From assembly GCA_002449585.1 (NCBI GenBank), contig DJXD01000133.1, positions 1 through 27,405 of the forward strand: a stretch of DNA of 27,405 nt. Direction: 5' to 3'. Under the pieces are notes generated by a model. The model was not told the origin of the DNA. It searched no databases and saw nothing but the letters and a program-made list of their open reading frames with translations. This stretch comes from Ruminococcus sp. UBA7013. GTDB lineage: Bacteria; Bacillota; Clostridia; Oscillospirales; Ruminococcaceae. The translations under genes and the position numbers were made by a program. Shown here piece by piece: positions 6,362 to 14,805 of the stretch (position 1 is its first letter; each line of letters starts with the position of its first letter).

Positions 6362-7660
6362 ATGCTGACTTATGAACTGGAATATTCCAGAACTGAACCG
6401 TTATATCTCCAGATTTATGAATACATCCGGAAAGATATGGAATCTGAACGCATCAAAGCAGGGGAAAAACTGCCATCTAAAAGAGGACTAGCCTCACAGC
6501 TTGGTGTAATAGAAAATGCCTATCATCAGCTGGAAGCAGAGGGATATATCAAAGCAGTTCAAAAAAAAGGTTGGTTTGCGGAAAAAATCAGCATTTCCCA
6601 GAAAGAAAGGGAAATGCCAAAACAGGAATTCAGAGAAACAGAAGAAGTAAAAAATCCGCCGGAACATATGTTGTTCCCGTTCAGTGTATGGGCGAAAATC
6701 ATGCGTGAGATACTGGCATCAGACCAGACCAGATTAATGACCAGAATGCCCTGTGAAGGTGCTTATGAGTTACGTTCAGCAATTGCGGAACATCTCTGGA
6801 ATTTCCGGAATATGCAAGTAAAACCGGAACAGATTATCATCGGTGCAGGAACGGAATATTTATATATGCTGCTGCATCTTCTGCTCGGAGAGTCTGTATT
6901 TGGCGTAGAAGAACCCGGCTATTCCAAAATATCAGATATTTATACCGGGCTTGGATTGCAGTGCATCCGGATTCCCATGCAAATGGACGGCATCAATCTG
7001 AATGTATTACACAATAGTGAAACTGAAATTATGCATATTTCGCCTTCGCATCATTTCCCGACAGGAACGGTGACTTCTATCGGAAAGCGTTATGCATTGC
7101 TCGGATGGGCTTCTGAACAGGATAACAGATATATTATTGAAGATGATTATGACAGTGAATTCCGTCTTTCCGGCAAGCCAATTCCTTCGCTATTCAGTTT
7201 GGATGTCATGGATAAAGTGATTTATATCAATACATTTAGTAAAACATTGACTCCGACAATTCGCATTAGTTATATGATACTGCCGTTTTCGCTTCTGGAT
7301 AAATTTCATCAGAAATTGAGCCGTTATGCCTGTACGGTTTCGAATTTTGAACAGTATGCCCTTGTCAAATTTATCAAAAAAGGCTATTTTGAGAAACATC
7401 TTCACAGAATGCGGAAATATTATAAAGATCGCCGGAATCAGCTATTTTCAGATATGAAATTATATAAAATTTTCGATGGCTCTGTCATCATGAATGAAAA
7501 TGCTGGATTACATTGTCTTGTAAAATTCCAGACAGAACTTTCTGATAAAGCTCTTTTGAAAGAAGTCAGAAAATCAGGCTTTCAGGCAGCGGCATTATAT
7601 GAGTATTATCATGAAAAGCCGGAACAGGATTTGCATATTTTATTATTTTATTACTATTGA
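6362..7660 (+). CDS. pdxR: PdxR-like MocR-family transcription regulator, altered DNA-binding region
   Basis: Fusion of an N-terminal GntR-type winged helix and a fold-type I aminotransferase-like domain that senses PLP; in relatives it activates pdxST and represses itself. Start ATG 6362 is set by AAAGGAG; an in-frame ATG at 6341 lies in the operator and lacks an SD. Seen: LYLQIYEYIRKDM, GEKLPSKRGLA, then the PLP domain with IIEDDYDSEFR and the Schiff-base lysine in NTFSKTLTPT. Odd points: after LGV the text goes straight to IENAYHQLEAEGYI, where the family has four more residues ending in T (S-x-x-T) at the start of the recognition helix, so 12 bases seem deleted. The C-terminus stops at HILLFYYY, about 20 residues earlier than usual. 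The protein may sense PLP but bind DNA poorly or differently. Confidence 0.85.
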   Translation: MLTYELEYSRTEPLYLQIYEYIRKDMESERIKAGEKLPSKRGLASQLGVIENAYHQLEAEGYIKAVQKKGWFAEKISISQKEREMPKQEFRETEEVKNPPEHMLFPFSVWAKIMREILASDQTRLMTRMPCEGAYELRSAIAEHLWNFRNMQVKPEQIIIGAGTEYLYMLLHLLLGESVFGVEEPGYSKISDIYTGLGLQCIRIPMQMDGINLNVLHNSETEIMHISPSHHFPTGTVTSIGKRYALLGWASEQDNRYIIEDDYDSEFRLSGKPIPSLFSLDVMDKVIYINTFSKTLTPTIRISYMILPFSLLDKFHQKLSRYACTVSNFEQYALVKFIKKGYFEKHLHRMRKYYKDRRNQLFSDMKLYKIFDGSVIMNENAGLHCLVKFQTELSDKALLKEVRKSGFQAAALYEYYHEKPEQDLHILLFYYY

Positions 7661-7717
7661 TTGGCATCTTTCTCATCTTCACTAAAAATTTATGCACTGA
7701 ATCATGTATCAAGATTC

Positions 7718-7747
7718 AGCCCTCACTTCTAAAGTGAGGGCTTTCTT
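7718..7747 (+). terminator. Terminator after pdxR
   Basis: Perfect 11-bp stem AGCCCTCACTT/AAGTGAGGGCT (7718-7728 with 7732-7742), 3-base loop, followed by TTCTT. It lies between convergent genes and may also stop transcripts arriving from the minus strand. Confidence 0.8.
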
Positions 7748-7748
7748 G

Positions 7749-8396
7749 CTAATCTTCAATAAAATTTTCTATTCTTATACCTTTTTTCTCAAGTTCCTCT
7801 TTAATATTATCAGGCAGGATAGTGCCCTCCAAATACAAATAGTTTAACGAAGGCAGAGCGAGAAAAATAGAATAATCAGAGCATTTTACATTCTTCAAAA
7901 CTATGTTTCGGAGTTCGGGTTTATTGCGCAATCCGGAAATATCTGTTATTTCTTTGTTATAGGATACTACTGTAACATCATATAGCTTTTGTGAATCAAC
8001 TAAAAAATCAAGATTATTTACATCAGCAAATAGATATACATAGCCTAAAGAAAGAGCGTTTTTCAATGAAGGTATATCTGTAATAACATAGGCAGGATCA
8101 TTTGAACTGCTTACCACACTGAATGATTCCAATTCAGTAAAACCAGTTATGAAACTCAGATCTGTAAGCTGTGTATCCATAGCTGCAAAGTGCTTTAACC
8201 TGCGCATATATGCAATTTCAGAAATATTATCATTATTTATATGATCATTTTCATTTACTCTGAATTCCTTGCTGAAACATGATGTATAAACATCACCTAT
8301 ATGCAATAGAATATGACAGCTTCTTAATAATATAAATATTGCTAAGATGCTCAACAAAGAAATCATGAGTGCCTTTTTTGAGGCTTTACCCGTCAT
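7749..8396 (-). CDS. Membrane-anchored leucine-rich-repeat protein
   Basis: A 215-residue protein with one hydrophobic segment near residues 10-27 (ALMISLLSILAIFILL) and a C-terminal region of leucine-rich repeats with the pattern LxxLxxLSFI, ITDIPSLKNAL, ITDISGLRNKPEL and LPSLNYLYLEG. Orientation by positive charges before the segment puts the repeats outside. No lipobox and no catalytic motif. AGGAG lies eight bases before ATG 8396. It follows the FMN reductase by 16 bases, so they probably share a transcript. Such short internalin-like proteins usually bind other proteins; the partner is unknown. Confidence 0.75.
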   Translation of the reverse strand: MTGKASKKALMISLLSILAIFILLRSCHILLHIGDVYTSCFSKEFRVNENDHINNDNISEIAYMRRLKHFAAMDTQLTDLSFITGFTELESFSVVSSSNDPAYVITDIPSLKNALSLGYVYLFADVNNLDFLVDSQKLYDVTVVSYNKEITDISGLRNKPELRNIVLKNVKCSDYSIFLALPSLNYLYLEGTILPDNIKEELEKKGIRIENFIED

Positions 8397-8412
8397 TTAT
8401 GTTACTCCTAAG

Positions 8413-9036
8413 TCACCTAATGAAATGTGTCGGTTGCCATGCTTCTTTTTCGGGCAGACCATACTTTTCCTTGCCAAGATCGATGGACTTCATAAGAAAG
8501 CTTATATTTCTTGCAAGTATCCGCATGGTCTGCAAACCTTCTGCATCCTGAACAGCTTCGCCTTTTTCTCTGCCATGAACGCTGTTCCAGTACTGACTGG
8601 ATGCAACAGGCATTCCGCTGATAGTGAAAAATTTATTCAGCTCATCAAATGTTGCGGAGCATCCGCCACGTCTTGCAACAGTCACAGCTGCACCAACTTT
8701 CATAGTTTTATCAAAATGTGTGCTATAAAACAATCTGTCAAGGCAAGCTATCAAAGTTGCATTAGCAGAGGCATAATAAACTGGTGATGCCACAATCAGC
8801 CCATGAGCCGCTTCAAATTTCGGCGCAAGTTCATTCACAATATCATCAAATACGCACTTTCCTTTTGTAAAGCAGCTTCCGCAGGCAATGCATCCTCGAA
8901 TATCCTTATTTCCAATCTGACAGACTTCCGTTTCTATGCCTTCTGTCTGAAACGTCTTTACAAGTTCATTGATCGCAATGCTGGTATTTCCGTCCTTTCT
9001 CGGACTTCCGTTAATGATCAGTACTTTCATTTTCAT
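8413..9036 (-). CDS. NAD(P)H-dependent FMN reductase / iron-sulfur flavoprotein-like
   Basis: A 207-residue flavodoxin-fold oxidoreductase. Seen: VLIINGSPRKDGNTS, the FMN phosphate loop; CIACGSCFTKGKC, the compact Cys motif found in multimeric flavodoxin or iron-sulfur-flavoprotein-like enzymes; and LIVASPVYYAS, the second flavin loop, followed by LDRLFY. It probably moves electrons from NAD(P)H to quinones, iron or other acceptors in the cytosol. Whether an iron-sulfur cluster is bound cannot be told from this motif. Starts at 9036 or 9030 both fit the AGGAG upstream; 9030 has the more usual spacing. Its promoter is at 9116-9144. Confidence 0.88.
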   Translation of the reverse strand: MKMKVLIINGSPRKDGNTSIAINELVKTFQTEGIETEVCQIGNKDIRGCIACGSCFTKGKCVFDDIVNELAPKFEAAHGLIVASPVYYASANATLIACLDRLFYSTHFDKTMKVGAAVTVARRGGCSATFDELNKFFTISGMPVASSQYWNSVHGREKGEAVQDAEGLQTMRILARNISFLMKSIDLGKEKYGLPEKEAWQPTHFIR

Positions 9037-9115
9037 TCAGCTCCTGTTTTATGATGCAATTTTTCTTTGGGTAATATTTCCAAATTCAGAGGTTTACCGA
9101 AAAGAATATATTATT

Positions 9116-9144
9116 ATTATACACGATGTAGAAACAGATTGCAA
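9116..9144 (-). promoter_or_regulatory. Promoter of the FMN reductase / LRR pair
   Basis: Minus strand: TTGCAA (9144-9139), 17-base spacer, TATAAT (9121-9116). Confidence 0.65.
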
Positions 9145-9178
9145 GAACTTATTTCAAAATTTTCAAAAAAATACGCCG

Positions 9179-9216
9179 TTTTAATTGCACAAAACAATGA
9201 TTTTGTGTAATTAAAA
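9179..9216. repeat. Long AT-rich palindrome
   Basis: Arms of 16 bases (9179-9194 and 9201-9216) around a 6-base loop; the only non-Watson-Crick position would be a G-U pair in one transcript. It lies between the FMN reductase promoter and the terminator of the upstream operon. It could be an operator or a second terminator; ends in A/T runs on both sides. Confidence 0.5.
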
Positions 9217-9229
9217 ATTAGAAAATAAA

Positions 9230-9256
9230 ACATCTCTGGAATAGATCCAGAGATGT
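9230..9256 (-). terminator. Terminator of the six-gene operon
   Basis: Perfect 11-bp stem ACATCTCTGGA/TCCAGAGATGT (9230-9240 with 9246-9256), 5-base loop. On the minus strand it is followed by TTTATTTTC. It lies 7 bases past the stop of the nucleotidyltransferase gene. Confidence 0.85.
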
Positions 9257-9262
9257 CCTGCA

Positions 9263-10024
9263 TCAGGAAAGCAATAATTTTTGAAAAACGATATCCAGAT
9301 TTTCCCAGCTTTTTCTTTCTGATTTTATAGTTGTTATTGCCTGCTTCAAAGCTGCCAGCTGATCAGAAATATAAAGATCAATATTTTTGATATGTTGACC
9401 TGTACCAATTTCAGGCATAGACTTTTTCTGTTCCAGAAGATCCTGAATTTCTGGCATCAATTCTGATGGCAGTTCTTCCTGTACGAGTTCAGAAAACAGC
9501 ATTGGAGAGGGTGTATTTTTATGCAGTACCCAGTTTGCGGCCAGAATCGGGCGGAGGACATAAAAATATTTTTTGAGCTGGATCTGTTCCCTTTCAAGAT
9601 ACGCTTTTTTATTATGATATGCCATACTCAAATAATGATGCAAAATAGCTTTCTGATCGAAATATTCCGGAAGAATCTCTATGATCTTATTCCAGTCCGG
9701 ATTTGTTTGGTAGACGATTGGAGAAGAAGCCCATTCAAAAACAGTGGGATTTGATTTATATAATAATCGCAGGAGTTTTTGCACATCCCAGCCATTAATA
9801 TCATAGATATCATCAAGCTGAAATTCGATCACATCACGGACAGGATTCAACCGGAGATAATCTTTTGTCTGACGGATGTAAATAAATCTGACATCATAAT
9901 CACTATCGGGAGAAGCAAAGCCCCATGATCTGCTTCCGGATTCTACACAATGCAGAATTCTGACATGTTCTGTCTTTTCGATCTGATGCAGTTTTTCCTG
10001 AATATTGATTTCAATCTGATTCAT
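9263..10024 (-). CDS. RlaP-type predicted nucleotidyltransferase
   Basis: A 253-residue member of the DNA polymerase beta-like nucleotidyltransferases, RlaP (YcgL) type. Seen: GSRSWGFASPDSDYDVRF at 30-47, containing the G-S loop and the metal-binding Asp42-x-Asp44; then the RlaP-like helical part with VIEFQLDDIYDINGWD, LLYKSNPTVFEW and KKYFYVLRPILAANW. RlaP takes its name from association with RNA ligases in bacteria and phages, so nucleotide addition to an RNA end is the likely role; substrate unproven. Start ATG 10024 is fixed by GGAGG seven bases upstream; an ATG at 10042 precedes that site and is unlikely. The ATG overlaps the stop of the 2H phosphoesterase gene by 4 bases, so the two proteins are coupled. 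Confidence 0.85.
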   Translation of the reverse strand: MNQIEINIQEKLHQIEKTEHVRILHCVESGSRSWGFASPDSDYDVRFIYIRQTKDYLRLNPVRDVIEFQLDDIYDINGWDVQKLLRLLYKSNPTVFEWASSPIVYQTNPDWNKIIEILPEYFDQKAILHHYLSMAYHNKKAYLEREQIQLKKYFYVLRPILAANWVLHKNTPSPMLFSELVQEELPSELMPEIQDLLEQKKSMPEIGTGQHIKNIDLYISDQLAALKQAITTIKSERKSWENLDIVFQKLLLS

Positions 10025-10734
10025 GTTATATCCTCCAGACAAAAAATATTCTGATACTCCGCCATGCTTGTGAAATGCTGATAATATAGCCGATTGGGTG
10101 ATAGAAGTATATCAATAGAATTTTGATTTAGATTCTGCACAATTTCTGCCAATTTCCGGCCTGCATCTGCGGAAAAGCCTTGTCTGCTGTAATAGCCTAG
10201 CGTGATATGAGGTGTCAACGGATATGATAATTTTATGACCTGATTCAGCAAATTATATAATTGCATAAGTTTGGCATATTCTTCCGCATCTGCCGGATAT
10301 AAGCCAATGACCAGAGCGATATGCTTCATATCAAAGACTGCATTATATTTCATATGGATGTTTGAGAATGCAGGTTTTTCCTGTCTGATCAAAGCACGGA
10401 GTTTTTGTGCATTCTGTGCCATATCCTGACAAATATCAGAAAGATCCGGCGCATTGCTTAGATCATGCAGTGTCATATGAAAAGTATTTGCATGAATTCT
10501 CTGTGAAAAGCATTCTGGTGCTTCTGCATAAAGCTGATCTGTATAAGATTGAAAGAAAGCTTGTTCCTGTTCAGAAAGACGAAAAACAACAGTATCCCCA
10601 TAGAATGGGAGAAATTTGTTTTCCGGACTGACTTTTTTCATCATAGATGGATGAGGCATAAAATTCTCTCTGCCCAGATCAAAGCTTTTTTCAAAGCTGT
10701 TGATCCGGTTTAAAAATTCCTGATAGGTTTCCAA
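10021..10734 (-). CDS. 2H phosphoesterase-like protein (LigT/CPDase superfamily)
   Basis: A protein of about 237 residues with the two signature histidine motifs of the two-histidine phosphoesterases: His86-Met-Thr-Leu in NTFHMTLHDL and His176-Ile-Thr-Leu in LTPHITLGYY, about 90 residues apart as usual. Members open 2',3'-cyclic phosphates or join/split 2'-5' bonds in RNA. I place the start at TTG 10734, with GAGG eight bases upstream and 16 bases after the preceding stop. A GTG at 10776 would extend the protein by 14 residues inside the preceding gene; a GTG at 10743 is also possible. It ends in an ATGA overlap with the nucleotidyltransferase gene. Family call rests on the two motifs and size; overall similarity to known members is low by eye. 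Confidence 0.8.
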   Translation of the reverse strand: METYQEFLNRINSFEKSFDLGRENFMPHPSMMKKVSPENKFLPFYGDTVVFRLSEQEQAFFQSYTDQLYAEAPECFSQRIHANTFHMTLHDLSNAPDLSDICQDMAQNAQKLRALIRQEKPAFSNIHMKYNAVFDMKHIALVIGLYPADAEEYAKLMQLYNLLNQVIKLSYPLTPHITLGYYSRQGFSADAGRKLAEIVQNLNQNSIDILLSPNRLYYQHFTSMAEYQNIFCLEDIT

Positions 10735-10750
10735 AATACTCACCTCTGAT

Positions 10751-11374
10751 TTATTTATGTGTCTTATGATAATCACTGACGGTCTGAAAAGTAGAAGAAC
10801 AGGCTAATAAATCCTGATGATCGCTGTCAAATTCAATTGCTAAATAATAACAGCTGTCTTCATGATCTGGATCTTTGATGATCCAGACAGTCAAAAACAT
10901 GTTATTATCTGTAAAATGACAATACAGCTGTCTGGCATCATAGCCGGAAACAGTCACAATCGCACCGCCAAGACCTTCAATATTCTCCTGTTCTGCGAAA
11001 TAATAGCGGAGATTCTCTGCGGCGGCTTCATAAGAGACCCCGTCATAATAATCAAGTGTGAAAAGATTTTTTCCGGAGACATCAGAATATTGTGTCAATC
11101 CTTCCACACCTTCCTCTTGAAAAGGAACATAGCCAAGCGGTATTTGCATATAGCCATTTTCATCATCACCAGCGGGCTGCAATTTTCCTTGATAAATAAA
11201 TTCTCCGGATGCATCTGCAATTGCACCTTCTGGAATTTCCGGTTTTGTAGTATCCTGCACGGATGCATCAATGCTCTGTCCTCCTGAGAGGATAGAAACA
11301 TTTTCTTTCTTTTCGGCACTGCATCCGGTCAGCAGTGCCATTATTGCAATCATTAATAATAATTTAGCTTTCAT
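10751..11374 (-). CDS. Lipoprotein within the RNA-processing operon
   Basis: A 207-residue protein starting MKAKLLLMIAIMALLTGCSA: signal peptide with lipobox LLTGC, so lipid-anchored outside the cell. The mature part has a polar linker rich in Asp, Glu and Ser, then a compact domain (IPLGYVPFQ, NLFTLDYYDGVSYEAAAENL, VSGYDARQLYCHF) that resembles small extracytoplasmic lipoprotein domains of clostridia without a known catalytic motif. Its start overlaps the stop of the DUF4132-type gene by 11 bases. A surface lipoprotein between cytoplasmic enzymes is unexpected; it may report envelope state or be only transcriptionally linked. Confidence 0.8.
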   Translation of the reverse strand: MKAKLLLMIAIMALLTGCSAEKKENVSILSGGQSIDASVQDTTKPEIPEGAIADASGEFIYQGKLQPAGDDENGYMQIPLGYVPFQEEGVEGLTQYSDVSGKNLFTLDYYDGVSYEAAAENLRYYFAEQENIEGLGGAIVTVSGYDARQLYCHFTDNNMFLTVWIIKDPDHEDSCYYLAIEFDSDHQDLLACSSTFQTVSDYHKTHK

Positions 11375-14300
11375 GTTTGATTTCTCCCAATATGCTTGTT
11401 AATTGCAATATCATTTCACTGAAATATCTGGGATTGATATGCTCCAGTTTCAAAGGGGTGCGCCTATCTGATAAACTCCAGAATGTAATATCTTCAATCG
11501 TGACATTTTCAGATTTTACATAGCTTGAAATATCCATACCGCTGAATTCCAATTTTGCATAATAGCCAATAAATTGTATTTTATCTCCATGCTTTTCCTG
11601 ATGTTCAATATCTGTGCGGCAATATTCTGTAAACCAGCCGGCATTTCCGGGGATACCCTTCTCCCATCCGAATTTTGTCATTTTTCCGAGCAATGATAAA
11701 TTATTAATGCTCATGCCTGTAAATCTATGCAATGCTGTTTTTCCTTTTTCTTCAGGATGAATCTGGTATACAGAACGTTCGATCTGCGGAAATGGCTGAT
11801 GAATTTCATAATCTGAAAGCTGTTCTTTCCATGCTGTAAGCGTTTCTTCCTCTAATTCGATCGGATGGACTAAGCCAATCTGCATGTTATCAGGCAGTTC
11901 ATATTCTTCTTCCTCGGCCGTATTGAAAGAACCATCTTCCATATATCGAAATGTCTGAATCAGCTGGTTGTTTTCATATACGCCCCAGATCAGACCAATA
12001 GCAAAGCAATGCATGACAGGCTTTTGAATAAATAATGCTTTCCAGCCTTCACAAGTCCATTTTCTATCACATAAAAATACATATTCTAATCTTGATTTCT
12101 GACTTTGCACAACAGTTTTTAGCTGTTTTTTCATTTCTTTAAAGGCTTTAGAAGAAGCCTCTGCTTTTTCCGGATCATCATTTTTTCCGGGCTTTGGAAG
12201 ATTTTTCAATTTTTTATCTTCTTCAAAGATTTCTAATTCCAGAGCAGAAGTCAGATAAACTTTGAATTGTCTTGATCCGAAATCAAAAATCCTGCAAAGT
12301 GATTCATCAAATCCAAGATCTGGAACAATTTTATCAGCAAGCTCTTCCTTTGTGAGCTGTAAGGCATCAGCGGCACTCTGCAATGCAGAAACGGCAGTAT
12401 TTCTCACTTGGCGATTCTTGAATTTTCTGGCCATATCATCAACAGCCATCAATGCGGCGGAGCTTCCATTTAATGCTAACGCTTGCACAGCATCAGAAGC
12501 AATTGCCCCCCGATGATTTTCAGACCATTCTTTGATATAATGCTGTAAAATCGTTATTCCCTCTAATCCGCCATGAATGCCGATGAAATAAATTACCCAT
12601 TTTTGTTTTACTTCTGCGCCTTTATCAACAAAACGGCTGAATACTTCCTGTGTAAAATGCTCCAGATCTAGGGAGTTTAGATTTTCAGCCAGCTGATCCG
12701 CAACAGGATTCCGTTTGATTTCTATGGAAGCTGCATAACAATTCATCAGTGCTCTTAGATATTTTTCTGAAACTTCATTTCCCTGCTGATCATGAACAGG
12801 TGTAAAGGGCGTATCAAACAACCATGATGTTTTTCTGAATTTATTGCCTTTTATCAGATCTTCAATTATGGATTCTATCGTGGATTGCTGTGTTTCAGCA
12901 GAAGCATCAGCATGTAATAATGAAGCGAATCTTGTGCGGAGCTTATCATTTTTTTCAATGGCAAGAGCATTCTGAACAGCATCATGATAAACAGCCGGGA
13001 AATTTTTTTCTAATAATATCGCTGCAAATTCTCGTTTTGCAATTTTTTTGGCAGTCAGCAAAGCAAGCAGCTCAGCATTCAGATTTTCATCAGGTGGGGG
13101 GAGATATTCAGTCGCAAGCTGGCGAACTTTTTTACTGCTATCATCAGCGGCGGCGAACAAATAGGATTGATATTTTTCAGGATTGACTTTTGCTCTTTTT
13201 CCTAATACCTGAACTCGCATGCATCTGGCCTCGACACAGAGCGGTTTCAGATCTATATCAATGATTTCTTCCGGCATAGTCAGGAATTTTTTGAGAACTG
13301 CTTTTTTTGGATCTTCTACAAAATAATCAGCCGCCAATATAGAAGCCGCATTCAGAATATAGATCATGGGAATGTGATATTCCAGCAAAATATTGATTAA
13401 TTCCGTTTCATGAGACTTAAAACGATAACCGGGGATACCTCCTATTACACCTGGGCATTCATAGGAAGTAACTGCCCAATAACAGATACAACGTTTTGCA
13501 AAATCATCCAGCCCATAAACGCCAATATAATTTATACCATTTCCGCCCCAATACCAATTATCTAAGGCTTTCAGTTTAGGAGCGATTAATAAAAATTCTT
13601 CTATATCTGATTTTCCGAACAGATATTTTTCAATCTCATATTTATACTGCGGATTCTCTTTTGTCAGGATATTGGCACATTTCTGTTTTGCCTGATTTTT
13701 TAATATCTCTCCTGCCTGATAAGATTTATCTATAGCAATCAGAATTTTTTCCATATGGTCAGCGGCTTCAATATCAGATTCAGCAAGCATCTGCTGATGA
13801 TATTCTTTCGGGAATCGCAGAGCTAAATGTTTCAGATGATTGTCACGATCCGGCAGATAATCCCTGTTTAATATATATTCTGTTTTTTTATTTTTGGTAT
13901 TGGCAATACAGGAAATATATTTCAGATCAATGCTGTCAAGCTGATCCATCACATCAAAAATTCTGTCTTTATCAAGTCCAGAATTCATGACAAGATCCGC
14001 AATCTGAGACTGTCGGCCATTGATAGAATTCTGAAACATGCTGAAATATTTTCGATCGAATGGGCTCGCCAATGCAAGCGCAATGATACAATGATGCAAT
14101 GTTTCTGAATGAGCTGGCTGTTCAGAAAGAAGATCATCAAAGATAGAAAGCATTTTTTTGTAAAAGGCATCTTTTGGCTGAAACAGAGCTTTCAGGCCTT
14201 TTGCTTTTTCAGGAGGTGTGACCTGATTCAATGCATGAATCATCAATATTAATTTAGCGGCATAATGATTCGTGAAAGAAATCGCTTTCAGACAGGTTTC

Positions 14301-14786
14301 CGCAGATTCTTCATGTTTATCAATTCTGAAATTGCTGATCATGCTTATTTTACATGCATGTGTTAATGAAATTGCCAATAAAACAGCATCAGCGTCTTTT
14401 CCGAAACGGGACTGAAAGGCTGTTTTTAATAAATTATTTCTTTTTTCCCTGTGATGGAAATCGAATGCATAAATGCCAAGTTCTCCGGCATATGCCCCAA
14501 CTGCCGCATGTGCCGCCAAACAATACCGTTCAGGAAGTTCCGCCTGAATACTTTCAATTTCTTTTCGGATGGCTTTTAAAATATTCTGCCAGCAGCTGCC
14601 TGATAAGGGTGAAACAAGATCTATTGTTTGAATCTGATCCAGAAGGCTGTTATCTCTGGGCTGAGACAGATCAAGATAATTTTCTACAATGGCAATTGTT
14701 TCCGGACTGATCCCGGCATCCTGCCACGCCTGCATTAAGAGCGGAAATGTCATGCCTCCGCTTAGAGCCTTATTTTCATAAATCAT
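11364..14786 (-). CDS. Giant HEAT-like protein with C-terminal DUF4132 domain (MolR/YehI-like)
   Basis: A 1140-residue, mainly helical protein. The middle contains HEAT-like helical pairs, for instance SSKKVRQLATEYLP, AKREFAAILLEKNFP, AIASDAVQALALNG and RNTAVSALQSAADAL. The last 230 residues match the DUF4132 pattern: WTCEGWKALFI near 910, then HCFAIGLIWGVYE, VHPIEL, QPFPQIERSVYQ and a Trp/Gly-rich GWEKGIPGNAGWF. No signal peptide or membrane segment; cytoplasmic. In E. coli the DUF4132 proteins MolR and YehI also carry a WGR domain; I do not see WGR here. Function is unknown in all of them. It starts 19 bases after the SWIM gene, with AGGAGAAAAAA before ATG. The HEAT-like array suggests a scaffold for protein or nucleic acid. 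Confidence 0.85.
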   Translation of the reverse strand: MIYENKALSGGMTFPLLMQAWQDAGISPETIAIVENYLDLSQPRDNSLLDQIQTIDLVSPLSGSCWQNILKAIRKEIESIQAELPERYCLAAHAAVGAYAGELGIYAFDFHHREKRNNLLKTAFQSRFGKDADAVLLAISLTHACKISMISNFRIDKHEESAETCLKAISFTNHYAAKLILMIHALNQVTPPEKAKGLKALFQPKDAFYKKMLSIFDDLLSEQPAHSETLHHCIIALALASPFDRKYFSMFQNSINGRQSQIADLVMNSGLDKDRIFDVMDQLDSIDLKYISCIANTKNKKTEYILNRDYLPDRDNHLKHLALRFPKEYHQQMLAESDIEAADHMEKILIAIDKSYQAGEILKNQAKQKCANILTKENPQYKYEIEKYLFGKSDIEEFLLIAPKLKALDNWYWGGNGINYIGVYGLDDFAKRCICYWAVTSYECPGVIGGIPGYRFKSHETELINILLEYHIPMIYILNAASILAADYFVEDPKKAVLKKFLTMPEEIIDIDLKPLCVEARCMRVQVLGKRAKVNPEKYQSYLFAAADDSSKKVRQLATEYLPPPDENLNAELLALLTAKKIAKREFAAILLEKNFPAVYHDAVQNALAIEKNDKLRTRFASLLHADASAETQQSTIESIIEDLIKGNKFRKTSWLFDTPFTPVHDQQGNEVSEKYLRALMNCYAASIEIKRNPVADQLAENLNSLDLEHFTQEVFSRFVDKGAEVKQKWVIYFIGIHGGLEGITILQHYIKEWSENHRGAIASDAVQALALNGSSAALMAVDDMARKFKNRQVRNTAVSALQSAADALQLTKEELADKIVPDLGFDESLCRIFDFGSRQFKVYLTSALELEIFEEDKKLKNLPKPGKNDDPEKAEASSKAFKEMKKQLKTVVQSQKSRLEYVFLCDRKWTCEGWKALFIQKPVMHCFAIGLIWGVYENNQLIQTFRYMEDGSFNTAEEEEYELPDNMQIGLVHPIELEEETLTAWKEQLSDYEIHQPFPQIERSVYQIHPEEKGKTALHRFTGMSINNLSLLGKMTKFGWEKGIPGNAGWFTEYCRTDIEHQEKHGDKIQFIGYYAKLEFSGMDISSYVKSENVTIEDITFWSLSDRRTPLKLEHINPRYFSEMILQLTSILGEIKHES

Positions 14787-14805
14787 GCGTTTTTTCTCCT
14801 TTTCA

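Noticed and set aside
10862..11287. A 141-codon plus-strand frame opposite the lipoprotein
   Set aside because: Antisense shadow without SD; the minus-strand protein has a proper signal peptide and operon fit.
11364..14786. WGR domain in the DUF4132-type protein
   Set aside because: I looked for a W-G-R strand motif as in MolR; none is present in the N-terminal or middle part.
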